From assembly GCA_020629035.1 (NCBI GenBank), contig JAHDEC010000007.1:62001-126000 (forward strand): a DNA stretch of 64,000 nucleotides, read 5' to 3'. The notes beneath the pieces were generated by a model. The model had not been told where the DNA came from. It searched no databases and saw only the letters and a list, made by a program, of their open reading frames with translations. Position numbers and translations under genes: made by a program. The stretch is from Saprospiraceae bacterium. GTDB taxonomy: Bacteria; Bacteroidota; Bacteroidia; Chitinophagales; Saprospiraceae. Below are positions 33,424 to 43,000 of this stretch, piece after piece; the first letter of the stretch is position 1; every line of letters begins with the position of its first letter.

Positions 33424-36400
33424 TTATCGAGTTATTTTAATAATTTTCTTAGTTATATCTTGATCAGCTGATCTTACTTTCACTACATACATTCCTGCAC
33501 TCAAATCCCTTAAATCAAGCAAGTATTCTAGTTCATCAGTTATATTAAATGTTTGTTGTTTCACTGCTTGACCTAAATCATTATATATCGCAATGCTTAT
33601 TAATGAGTTAGGTGCGCTGTTAATCTTTATTTTTAAGAAGTCAGTTGTAGGATTAGGACTTAAGCTAAAGTCTAAATCTGGTTGGGCTGGCTCAATGACG
33701 CTGTTAGGACATACATCTATTACACTTACTGAAATAGAGGTTTCTGTAATTGCGTAGCATCCATCGGCAACTAGAAGGTCTATAGGACTGCCTAGCGCTG
33801 GATAAACCTCTCCAATATGAGCTACGCCGTATACTTGATAAGTTCCTTCACCTAATAGGCCAAAATCAACACTATTACCATCCAGCATATATTGAATATT
33901 ACCAAATTCATTAGTCACGATATATTGGTAATCAAACGGTCCATGGCTGGTGTTAAACTCAACAATATTGCTTAATTCATCTGATAAACAAATTGCTATA
34001 TCGTTGCCTTGTGGCATAGTCCATTCTCCTGCATATAGTTTGCTATTGCATCCTGATTCAATAAGTAAATCATCGATATCCCAAGCGGTAACTTCAGCTC
34101 CATTTCCAATCGTACAATATCCTAGTAGCTCCACGTCAAATACCGTTGTTTGATTCACTTCAAAGGCTGCAAGTCCAGCAAAATCGAAAGACTCAAGTGT
34201 GTAATCGAAACTAGTTGCTAATTCATCTTGTCTATAAATCTCATTACCGGCAACACTTATTCTAATTCCGTACTTAGTTGGATAATTATTTATACCATCT
34301 GTACCGTTTATCCAGTCAAAAGTCTCTGGCGCCCGTTCGTAGAAGCTGATACTAGATAATAGTGCCGTACCACTTAATCCAGGAGTCAATGCTATGCTGA
34401 ATCGGATAGCATAGTCACTATCAGCCTCATAAGTACAATCTTCTAAAGAACTCACACACATAGCAGGACTATCATCCACACCTGGTGTACAAGAATGTTT
34501 ATATATACTTGGATTATCTCTGTATACAAAACCACCAACTAAATCGATGTTTGCACAGCCTTCCTCATTATGTATGTCCGCGGTAAATTCACTAAAATCA
34601 ACATTGGTCAAACTATCAGGATGAGAATGGCACTCATCAAAGTCTACATGTGCGTAAGAATTTCCTGATAAACCAAGTCCATATTTAGTTACTGTGATAC
34701 TATTAGCCAGGTCAAAACAACCATCAAAGTCAAAAATATGACTGCCGATATTTAGTCCGACAAACCCATCTTCGTAGGTGATGTACCAAATCATACAAGT
34801 ACCAATGTCTGAGTTTTCAAAGTCAAACGGTGGTCCAGCTGACAACGAAGTAATGACTCCATTTTCATCCGTTATAAACCATGCTCCATTTGCTGAAACA
34901 TCTCCCGTTAAATTGACATTAATCAAATCTGAGGCACAATCTCCTACGCAAATGCTGGTTTCTACATCCCCATTTTCTAAGGCTAATTTTCCGGCATCTA
35001 ATTCAGAAGATTTTACATTAATTGCATTTGATAGTGTAAAGCATCCATCAAGATTAGTTAGACTAGAACCTACACTTAAACCTGTCAGATTATCATTGTA
35101 GCTTAGCTGATAAATACTATAATTATTAGCAGATAAGCTAGATAAGTCCACATTAGCTGAATCACTGATTAGCACAATATTATTATTTGCATCAACTACC
35201 ACAAAACTGCTATTGCTGCCTGAAACTCCTTGAACATTAATCATAAGTACTCCGAAGTTCTCCTCACAGAAAACGGTCGAACTTATCGTTGAAATAGATG
35301 TTTCACTCAGATTGTCTAGACTGACATTAATCGGATTAGAAATATCAAAACAGCCTACCAGACTATTTACATTATCACCAATACTTATGCTTGTTGTGTC
35401 TGTGTAACTTATACTCCAAAGTTGTAAACCATTTTCAATAGCTGTAATGCCTACATCTAACGAATGATCATTGCTTATCTCGATGATATTTCCATTAAGA
35501 TCAGTGATTAAGAAGACTGTGTTATCACCTTTGTTATTGGTGATTTCAAGGCTAACGATCATCGATGAGCTCATTCCACAGAATGTTGTTTCATCGCTAG
35601 TGGTTATGTTTCCTCCATTCACACAATTCACTTCGATAATGATAGCATTAGAAAGGTCAAAACAGCCGCTTAAATCAGCTAAGCTTTGGCCTATTGCTAA
35701 ATCCTGTATATCACTAGTATGAGACACATTTAGTATCTCATAAGTAGTAATACCTTCCAATACATTAAACCCAAGGCTATTGTCACTATCTACATGAATA
35801 ATTATTCCGTTTTCGTCTATAACTACCATGTGTTGGTACATACCTACATCGCCTACTAAATCAACATTTACAGAAACGTAATCCTCAGTTGAACAAATTA
35901 TTGTGTTATCATTTGTGCTTATGGTTCCTCCATCTACACTATTAATCGTAACGGGTATTGCATTAGATAAATCGAAACAACCTGTGATGTTTGCTATGTT
36001 AGCTCCTTCGTTTATTCCCTCAGTATCAATTGTGTAGCCGATGCTCCAAATTTCTAGGCCTGAATGGCTTTCTACATTCGAAATACTTACTGTACTATTT
36101 GTAGAACTTGCAATGATCTCTCCTAATGAATTGGTGACGATAAATAACTGCTCACCCACTCCACCTGATAAACTAAGGTCAAATGTTGCAGGTCCATCAT
36201 TTGCGCATAGTTCAGTAGGGCTGCTTGTTGAGATTATTCCTCCATCCACATTGTTAATTGAAACTGGAATTGGATTAGAAAGATCATAACAAGTAGTTAG
36301 CTGATTAATATTATCTCCCTCATTTAAACTCGCTGATTCATCTGTATACGCAACACTCCAGATATCATAAGATGTTCCAGAACCAGTTAAGCTTACATTC

Positions 36401-39400
36401 AAACTACTGTTTGTACTTGTGTATACAATGTTTCCAAATTCATCAGTGATAACAAATACAGTATTGTCACCTTGATTTCCAGCAAGGTTTATATCAAATT
36501 GACTCACAGCCTCATTACCGCATATCTCAGTAGGACTGTCAGTACTTATCATGCCACCATTTACATGGTTTACATCTATGTTTATTGGATTAGATAGATC
36601 GAAGCAACCTTCTACGTCTGATACTTGCTGACCTGTCATTAGACCAGTTGTTCCTTCTGTATATGACACACTCCAAATATCATAAGATGTCCCTGAGCCA
36701 GTAAGTGCAAAATTCACATTTTCACTTTCTGAAGTGTAAACTATTTCACCTAAGTGATTTGTAACAACAAATAGTTGTTCTTCTCCTTTTTCATTTACTA
36801 AATCAATATCCAAAGAAGCAAACGTATCATTTCCACATAAATTGGTTGGGCTGTCTGTAGATATCGTTCCTCCTTCCACACAATTTACGGCTACTGAAAT
36901 AGGATTAGACCAATCGAAACAACCATCTACATCATTAATGTTTTCTCCCTCAGCTAAACCATTTAAGCCATCGCTATAAGAGATACTGTAAATCCCGTAG
37001 GAAGTACCTGAGCCTGTTAAGGCAAAATTTACATCAGCTTGATCTTGGATGGAAATTATATTTCCATTTTCATCAGCGACCACAAATTGCTGGTTCTCCC
37101 CTTTCTGATTGTTTAGTTCAATATCGAAACTCGCCGTTAAATCCGAGCTACATAAAACGGTCTCACTATTCGTACTAATTTCTCCACCATTTACACAATG
37201 GACGTTGACATCAATACCATTGGATAAATCGAAGCATCCATTAATATCCGATAAATCATTGCCTTCGCTAAGGCCTTCTGTCTCATCTGTGTAGCTCACA
37301 TAATAGATAGCATAAGAACTACCAGAGCCTGTGGTAGGTATTAATAAGGAATAATCATCAGTCACTAAAATAATTTCTCCTGTTGCATCGGTCACTAATA
37401 GTTGACCATTGTCGCCTTTCGAATCATCGACTGTAACATCTATTGTTGCATCTCCATCAGTACTGCATAATTCAGTAGGACTATCGGTAGAAATAACACC
37501 TCCATCTACGCAGTTAACCGTAAACGGAATAGGATTAGATGTATCAAAACAGCCAGTAAAATCGCTTATGTTTTCTCCTGTAGAAATTTCTTGAGTATTC
37601 TCACCATAACTGACATTCCAGATTTCATAGTTTGTTCCAGAACCTGTTAAGACATAATCGAATGAATCATTATGGCTGGTAAAAACCACATTTCCAAATT
37701 CATCAGTGATCACATATGTTTGGTTATTTCCTTTATCATTTTGTTTATCTATGTCAAAACTGACGCTAGTTCCTGTCAAGCAAATATCTGTTTCACTATC
37801 TGTGGAAATACTACCTCCATCTACGCAATCTACAGAAACGCTGATGGGATTAGATAAATCGTAACAAGCGTTGATATTATTTATATTTTGTCCAATGTTG
37901 AGACCAGTTATTGAACCATCATATCCAAGATTCCATATTTGGTATGTCGCAATACCTGCTAATAAATCGAGATTTATTGGCGAATTAGCTGGTAGGAGTA
38001 AGATATTCCCTTGCACATCAGTTACTAGCCATTGATTGCTTTGTGCTGTGCTGTTAACTAAAGAAACATTTATACTTGCTGTATTATCCGTCGAACAATA
38101 ATAGGTCGGATCATTCGTCGTAATAGTTCCAGCATCAGGTGCTGTGATTTCAAAATCTACTTCATTTGAGATGGCAAAACATCCATCAAGATCATTTATA
38201 CTATTACCCACTGATAATCCCTGAATACTTTCGAAAAGTACCTCAACTACCTGATAGTTTCCTGTTCCTATATTATTAATATTAATGTTGTTACTATTGC
38301 TAACTCTAACAATGTTGCCAAACTGATCAAGGATCAAGAATACGCTCTCCGAAACGCCGGCCCCACTTGAATTAGCGACAAGCACATTTGTTTCTCCCTG
38401 ACAAAAAGAGGATTCATCTATACTGATGGCTGTCGGATTCAATGCTTTGATATTTACCTCTATTGAGTTCGAAATATCAAAACAGCCAAGCAAATCGAAT
38501 ATGCTATTTCCAACTTGCAAACCATCCAAATCATCAAAAAGCACATAATATATAAAGTAGGTGCCTAGATCATAATTATTAAAGTTTAGAGATGAACCAT
38601 TCGATAGTTCGATAATAGTACCATTTAAGTCGGTGATGACATAAGCATCACTAAAACTTGTATTTAGATTGTTTTCTACATTGACAATATAATCACCTTG
38701 CTGACTAGTACAGATATCTGTTTTACTATTTGTATAAATCTGCTGAGTATTTAACCAAAAGATATTGACAGGGATAGCATTAGAAAGCTCAAAACAACCA
38801 TCCGTATTAAAGATGTTTTCCCCTATATTTAATGGGCCAAAACCATCATCATACTGAGCATAATAAATACTTGTTACATTTGTATGACTTGAGTTAAAAG
38901 TTATAGGACTGCTCTTTTCAATATCTATTATAGTCCCTTGATTATCAACCAATAAAAAATCACCATCTTCTCCAAAACCTCCATTAAGGCTTATAGAAAA
39001 ACCACTTGGATCTTGGTCATTAATACAGATAGATGTTTCATCATTTGTAGAAATAACAGAAGGTTCTGCATGACATGAATTACAGCAAGAAAGTATTTTA
39101 ATATCTTCTAAATCCCAGGCATTTACTGGAGAGTCATTATCATAGGTACAATAAGGTAAAAGTTCGAAGTGAAACGTTGTGGTCGTTGTCACGGAAAAGT
39201 TTGGGTTCGACGAAAAGTCAAAGGTTTCCAGATTCCAATCTCGACGAGTTTGTATGTCTTCTCTTCTATATATCTGTACTGAATCAACAGTTACTCTTAA
39301 TCCATATTTTTCAGGATAATTATTAGGTCCAGAAGCGCCATCCACCCATTCAAACATTTCAGGTGCTTTTTCGTAAAAATTTAGACCAGTTAAACTAGTT

Positions 39401-39798
39401 ACTTCTCCATCTATGGGACTTAGTGTTACATCAAACCGAACTGCTTTTTCGTGATAAGGTATAAATTCACAGTCATCTACTGAGCTCACACACATTGCCT
39501 CTGTTCCATTTAGACCAGGAGTACAAGAATGAGAATTTATAGTTGGGTTTTCTCTATATAGGTGTCCACCTTCTACTTGGAAATAACCACAATTGGTGGT
39601 TTCCGGATAAGAGGCTAACATTTCGGAATAATCGATATTGGTCGATCCGACGACTGCGTCACAAGCATTTAAATCAAAATGCACAACCATACTTGGATCT
39701 TCACACCCTTCGGTGGTAGCCAAATCAACTCCTGCAAAAATTGGTGAAACAAACATTAAAGCCACCAACAACCCTAGCATTGTAAACATGCGTCTCAT
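33424..39798 (-). CDS. Giant secreted protein with 15 ~105-residue repeats, paralog of the neighbouring 1925-residue protein
   Basis: The 2124-residue protein has a signal peptide (MRRMFTMLGLLVALMFVSPI) and the same plan as its neighbour. The flanking domain occurs at about residues 30-243 (HSCTPG, FYEKAPEMFEW, NNYPEKYGLR, NAWDLED) and again at about 1717-1920 (HSCTPG, FYERAPETFDW, NNYPTKYGIR, TAWDIDD). Fourteen repeats lie between the copies and one after. A type A T9SS tail (FSLSPNPTTDFLKIK to IIKITR) ends the protein. Repeats 5-9 share LTGSGTSYDIW-like text, suggesting recent amplification. The last repeat before the second domain matches the equivalent repeat of the paralog, including an extra CxGDC motif, so the ends are orthologous while the middle expanded separately. 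The family is unnamed as far as I can tell. Export to the cell surface by T9SS is the safest statement. Confidence 0.9.
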   Translation of the reverse strand: MRRMFTMLGLLVALMFVSPIFAGVDLATTEGCEDPSMVVHFDLNACDAVVGSTNIDYSEMLASYPETTNCGYFQVEGGHLYRENPTINSHSCTPGLNGTEAMCVSSVDDCEFIPYHEKAVRFDVTLSPIDGEVTSLTGLNFYEKAPEMFEWVDGASGPNNYPEKYGLRVTVDSVQIYRREDIQTRRDWNLETFDFSSNPNFSVTTTTTFHFELLPYCTYDNDSPVNAWDLEDIKILSCCNSCHAEPSVISTNDETSICINDQDPSGFSISLNGGFGEDGDFLLVDNQGTIIDIEKSSPITFNSSHTNVTSIYYAQYDDGFGPLNIGENIFNTDGCFELSNAIPVNIFWLNTQQIYTNSKTDICTSQQGDYIVNVENNLNTSFSDAYVITDLNGTIIELSNGSSLNFNNYDLGTYFIYYVLFDDLDGLQVGNSIFDLLGCFDISNSIEVNIKALNPTAISIDESSFCQGETNVLVANSSGAGVSESVFLILDQFGNIVRVSNSNNININNIGTGNYQVVEVLFESIQGLSVGNSINDLDGCFAISNEVDFEITAPDAGTITTNDPTYYCSTDNTASINVSLVNSTAQSNQWLVTDVQGNILLLPANSPINLDLLAGIATYQIWNLGYDGSITGLNIGQNINNINACYDLSNPISVSVDCVDGGSISTDSETDICLTGTSVSFDIDKQNDKGNNQTYVITDEFGNVVFTSHNDSFDYVLTGSGTNYEIWNVSYGENTQEISTGENISDFTGCFDTSNPIPFTVNCVDGGVISTDSPTELCSTDGDATIDVTVDDSKGDNGQLLVTDATGEIILVTDDYSLLIPTTGSGSSYAIYYVSYTDETEGLSEGNDLSDINGCFDLSNGIDVNVHCVNGGEISTNSETVLCSSDLTASFDIELNNQKGENQQFVVADENGNIISIQDQADVNFALTGSGTSYGIYSISYSDGLNGLAEGENINDVDGCFDWSNPISVAVNCVEGGTISTDSPTNLCGNDTFASLDIDLVNEKGEEQLFVVTNHLGEIVYTSESENVNFALTGSGTSYDIWSVSYTEGTTGLMTGQQVSDVEGCFDLSNPINIDVNHVNGGMISTDSPTEICGNEAVSQFDINLAGNQGDNTVFVITDEFGNIVYTSTNSSLNVSLTGSGTSYDIWSVAYTDESASLNEGDNINQLTTCYDLSNPIPVSINNVDGGIISTSSPTELCANDGPATFDLSLSGGVGEQLFIVTNSLGEIIASSTNSTVSISNVESHSGLEIWSIGYTIDTEGINEGANIANITGCFDLSNAIPVTINSVDGGTISTNDNTIICSTEDYVSVNVDLVGDVGMYQHMVVIDENGIIIHVDSDNSLGFNVLEGITTYEILNVSHTSDIQDLAIGQSLADLSGCFDLSNAIIIEVNCVNGGNITTSDETTFCGMSSSMIVSLEITNNKGDNTVFLITDLNGNIIEISNDHSLDVGITAIENGLQLWSISYTDTTSISIGDNVNSLVGCFDISNPINVSLDNLSETSISTISSTVFCEENFGVLMINVQGVSGSNSSFVVVDANNNIVLISDSANVDLSSLSANNYSIYQLSYNDNLTGLSVGSSLTNLDGCFTLSNAINVKSSELDAGKLALENGDVETSICVGDCASDLINVNLTGDVSANGAWFITDENGVITSLSAGPPFDFENSDIGTCMIWYITYEDGFVGLNIGSHIFDFDGCFDLANSITVTKYGLGLSGNSYAHVDFDECHSHPDSLTNVDFSEFTADIHNEEGCANIDLVGGFVYRDNPSIYKHSCTPGVDDSPAMCVSSLEDCTYEADSDYAIRFSIALTPGLSGTALLSSISFYERAPETFDWINGTDGINNYPTKYGIRISVAGNEIYRQDELATSFDYTLESFDFAGLAAFEVNQTTVFDVELLGYCTIGNGAEVTAWDIDDLLIESGCNSKLYAGEWTMPQGNDIAICLSDELSNIVEFNTSHGPFDYQYIVTNEFGNIQYMLDGNSVDFGLLGEGTYQVYGVAHIGEVYPALGSPIDLLVADGCYAITETSISVSVIDVCPNSVIEPAQPDLDFSLSPNPTTDFLKIKINSAPNSLISIAIYNDLGQAVKQQTFNITDELEYLLDLRDLSAGMYVVKVRSADQDITKKIIKITR
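34650..39070 (-). repeat. Fourteen ~316-bp tandem repeats in the 2124-residue protein gene
   Basis: The same repeat family as in the neighbouring gene is present. Units begin GGxISTxSPTELC and end DxxGCFDLSNPIxV. A fifteenth divergent unit lies at about 33720-34035, after the second flanking domain. Confidence 0.85.
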
Positions 39799-39872
39799 GA
39801 TGCAATTTTAGATTACAAACAAATAATAGGTTCAACCAAAATTTCTTGGTCGTTACAGGTTGGATTTAATGA

Positions 39873-39911
39873 TTGTTATTTATGCCTATTCACTGTAGGT
39901 ATAAACAACAA
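39873..39911. other. Strong imperfect inverted repeat upstream of the repeat-protein pair
   Basis: Arms of 16 bases (39873-39888 and 39896-39911) face each other across a 7-base loop. As minus-strand RNA there would be 15 pairs, including one G-U, and one mismatch. It lies 75 bases upstream of the start at 39798, in a 284-base gap. No T-run follows, so it may be a leader hairpin or a processing site rather than a terminator. Confidence 0.5.
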
Positions 39912-39966
39912 AAGAAGCCTGTACTGACTGAACAGTACAATCTTTATAGTATATCAAAATAAGGTC

Positions 39967-39991
39967 CAATTTTCTCAGGAAAAGAAAATTG
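39967..39991. other. 9-bp inverted repeat
   Basis: CAATTTTCT and AGAAAATTG flank a 7-base spacer, about 92 bases past the stop at 40083. It may help end the transcript of the upstream operon; no T-run is seen. Nothing else is recognisable in the 39799-40082 gap. Confidence 0.35.
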
Positions 39992-40082
39992 TGGGCTAAA
40001 GCCGGATAATCAACTTATCAAAAATAGAACATATTATTAATATATTTAATATATATCTGCTCTTATTTTGGATTTTTAACAT

Positions 40083-41174
40083 TTAATACTCTAGAATCGT
40101 GAGTCTTCTGGTAAACAGGCGATCGCCTTTAGGATTTCTCACTGAATATAAATAAGTACCTTTTTTAGGATTAGGGATATTAATCTCATTTACCTCTATA
40201 CCCGTTTGCAAAGAATATTCAGTCTTCCAAATACGTTGGCCAATAATGTTGTATAGTTCGAAAAAATAGGTGCCGTCTTCTTCTAAATTAGAGAAGAGTT
40301 TCATTTGTCCAAAGTTTGGATTAGGGTAAACTTGAATGCTAGCATCCAAGCCCTGACAAAATCGTTTTGTAAACGGAAAATTTGGTTGACTAATTAGATC
40401 GACAAAACTGATATTCTGTTCATATTTACAAATCGTCGCAAGCCAGATACCTTTATATGAATTATATATTTTTATATATGTTATTTGTTCTCCTACAGTA
40501 TTTTGATTATTAAATGATGATATATCAATTAACTGATTTGTATCTACATTTCTAACTTTTTGAAGACTAAAAACGAAATTGGTAATGACCGGATAAGCTA
40601 ATCGTTCACCATACTTAAATAATATTTTCTGTTGGATATCAACTTCAATATTCGTCTCGACATTGAGCAAAAATTCAGCACTATCTAACTGGTATTTATC
40701 CAGAATATCAGCAAATAAACCACTTGCATTTTCTTTACTCAAGGATATACTTGCTTCTAAGCTTCGATCGAATCCCTGCCCTTCCCTCGCTGGAAACCTG
40801 ATGTAGGCAAGTTCCTTTTTAAACACACATTGAACGGGTTTGCTAATACCAAAAATATTATCAAAACTCCATGATTTTATGAAGTGTCCATTGCCTTTTA
40901 CTTCCCTTTGCATATAGCTAAATAAATCAGAGGTCAGGTGTAAGTCCTTATCTTTCACAGAAATATTCAGAGGATAAGTACAGCCATAGTCAACTTGACT
41001 AAAATCGTAGTCTAAGGATTCACTGTCGCCTTGATAAATATTCTGTGGCTTAAAAATACGAGCGACTTTTACTGAATCATCTAACGATTGATAACTAAGT
41101 GTAGAAAGTGGAACTTGTCCTAATAGGCATAAAGCATTGAGAAAAAAACAAGTGTAAAGCAAAGCTCTCATCAT
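40083..41174 (-). CDS. Secreted protein with T9SS type A tail, otherwise unrecognised
   Basis: The 363-residue protein has a signal peptide (ALLYTCFFLNALCLLG, cleavage near GQVPLS). About 260 residues follow that I cannot assign; they contain beta-rich sequence such as YIRFPAREGQGF. A type A sorting domain (VYPNPNFGQMKLF through GTYLYSVRNPKGDRLFTRR) starts at about residue 285. Its start overlaps the end of the ABC exporter gene by 4 bases, so the two are translationally coupled. The coupling is odd, because T9SS cargo does not need the exporter. The function is unknown. Confidence 0.85.
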   Translation of the reverse strand: MMRALLYTCFFLNALCLLGQVPLSTLSYQSLDDSVKVARIFKPQNIYQGDSESLDYDFSQVDYGCTYPLNISVKDKDLHLTSDLFSYMQREVKGNGHFIKSWSFDNIFGISKPVQCVFKKELAYIRFPAREGQGFDRSLEASISLSKENASGLFADILDKYQLDSAEFLLNVETNIEVDIQQKILFKYGERLAYPVITNFVFSLQKVRNVDTNQLIDISSFNNQNTVGEQITYIKIYNSYKGIWLATICKYEQNISFVDLISQPNFPFTKRFCQGLDASIQVYPNPNFGQMKLFSNLEEDGTYFFELYNIIGQRIWKTEYSLQTGIEVNEINIPNPKKGTYLYSVRNPKGDRLFTRRLTILEY

Positions 41175-42982
41175 ACTACATTTTGTATTTCTATGTATTT
41201 CTTATAAATACCATTTTTATTAGATAGTTCCTCGTGAGTCCCGTATTCTGCTACTAGTCCATCATCAAATACATAAATGATATCCGCATTTTTAATAGTA
41301 CTTAGTCTGTGTGCAACAATAACCGCCGTACGATTGTGTGTAGCTTCTTCGAGCGCTTCATTAACTATCTTCTCCGATTTAGGGTCTAAAGCTGAGGTTG
41401 GTTCGTCTAGAAAAATAATACTTGGATTGTTTAATAAGGCCCTAGCAATTGATATTCGTTGCTTTTCTCCACCTGAAAGACGAGAACCTTGTTCGCCTAC
41501 AACCGTATCGTATTTCTTATCCAACTGATCAACAAAATGATCCGCATAAGCACTTGCTGAGGCAGAAGACAAATCTTGTTCGCTAAAACCTTCTCGTCCA
41601 AATAAGATGTTTTCTTTTAAGCTTGCATGATATAAAAAAGCATCTTGAGTTACATATGCCAGTTGTTCTCTCCAAGCTTGTGCATTAATCTTTTGCAGCG
41701 ATTTTCCATCAACTAAAATTTCACCTTTGTACTCATCATAAAATTTGAGTAGAATCTTCATCAATGTTGATTTTCCAGATCCAGACGCGCCCACAAAAGC
41801 AACCTTTTTGCCTTTTGGTATACTAATATTTATATTACTGAGTACTTCTTCCCCATCGTTATATTTAAAACTCAAATTACGTACCTCAATCAAAGATTCG
41901 AATTCGATAGTTTCGTTTTCCTTGCTAAGTATAGATAAATCAGAAGGTTTATCCATAACATGATCGATTCGTTCGAGAGCTCCTAAACCCTTCTGTATAC
42001 TATAATAGGCATTTGAAAAAGACTTAGTAGGTGCTATCACTTGATAGAAAGCAAAGATAAATGAGAAGAAAACGGCTGAAGTCATTGCTCCTTCAAACAC
42101 TAAAAATGCTCCATAATAAAGCAAAGTAGCCACCACGCAAATACCTAAAAATTCGGATAAAGGTGAAGACAAGTCTTTACGCCGTATGAGCGCATTAATC
42201 TTTGTTTTAAATGATTGGTTAATGGTATTAAACCGATTTTGCCAATAATCATAGGCATTGTATGATTTGATTACTTGCATACCCGTTATAGATTCTTCAA
42301 GTACAGCATTTAGCGCTCCAAGATCATTCTGAACGGCCTTAGAATCCTTTTTGAGTGTTCTACTTATGGTGCCTATAATAGCACCCGTAAAGATGATTAA
42401 TACAAAGACAAACAATGTCAAGTTTACATTGATGTAGAGCATATAGCTTATACAACCAACCACCATAAGCGGAGATTGAAAAGTAACCACTAAGAATTGC
42501 AAAATGCTCGTCTCTACCTCTTGCACATCCGAACTCATACGAGTTAATAGATCTCCTTTGCGCTCATCTTGAAAATAATCGATGGGTAAGCTCAAATACT
42601 TATCAAAAAGTTTAGACCGAATATCTGCAACCACACCATTTCTTATTCCTGCCAAGCAGTATAAAGCCAAATATCTAAATAGGTTTTTCAAGAAAAATAC
42701 TCCGGCAATAAACAAGCATAAATACAACAAGGTCTTTTGCTTAGAATGCACCAGGACCAAACTGGAAAATTTATGCTTGACTGTCTCAATGAAGCTTGCA
42801 TCATGAGCGGGTTGCTCCACAACACTTAAATCTCCGCCAAAAAGAATTTCGAAGAAGGGAATTAAAAGAGGAATGCTTATCAGCGCAAAAATGGACTCAA
42901 GTATTAAAAAGAAAATACTGAGATACACAACCTGCTGATAAGGTTTGATTTTGGATAATAAAGTCCAAAAAGAAGCTTTCAT
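41171..42982 (-). CDS. ABC exporter, fused membrane and ATPase domains (MsbA-like)
   Basis: The 603-residue protein has six membrane helices in the first 320 residues, with the DYFQDERKGDLLTRMSSDV coupling region. The nucleotide-binding domain follows: Walker A GASGSGKST at about 397-405, the Q-loop region YVTQDAFLY, signature LSGGEKQR near 501, Walker B IIFLDEPTSALD near 520 and the H-loop IVAHRLST. This is a complete half-transporter that would work as a homodimer, like the lipid A flippase MsbA or drug exporters. The substrate is not evident. It lies 18 bases after accC, at the end of the fatty-acid gene run, which mildly favours a lipid substrate. Confidence 0.93.
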   Translation of the reverse strand: MKASFWTLLSKIKPYQQVVYLSIFFLILESIFALISIPLLIPFFEILFGGDLSVVEQPAHDASFIETVKHKFSSLVLVHSKQKTLLYLCLFIAGVFFLKNLFRYLALYCLAGIRNGVVADIRSKLFDKYLSLPIDYFQDERKGDLLTRMSSDVQEVETSILQFLVVTFQSPLMVVGCISYMLYINVNLTLFVFVLIIFTGAIIGTISRTLKKDSKAVQNDLGALNAVLEESITGMQVIKSYNAYDYWQNRFNTINQSFKTKINALIRRKDLSSPLSEFLGICVVATLLYYGAFLVFEGAMTSAVFFSFIFAFYQVIAPTKSFSNAYYSIQKGLGALERIDHVMDKPSDLSILSKENETIEFESLIEVRNLSFKYNDGEEVLSNINISIPKGKKVAFVGASGSGKSTLMKILLKFYDEYKGEILVDGKSLQKINAQAWREQLAYVTQDAFLYHASLKENILFGREGFSEQDLSSASASAYADHFVDQLDKKYDTVVGEQGSRLSGGEKQRISIARALLNNPSIIFLDEPTSALDPKSEKIVNEALEEATHNRTAVIVAHRLSTIKNADIIYVFDDGLVAEYGTHEELSNKNGIYKKYIEIQNVV

Positions 42983-43000
42983 ATTTATATTAACGGATAT

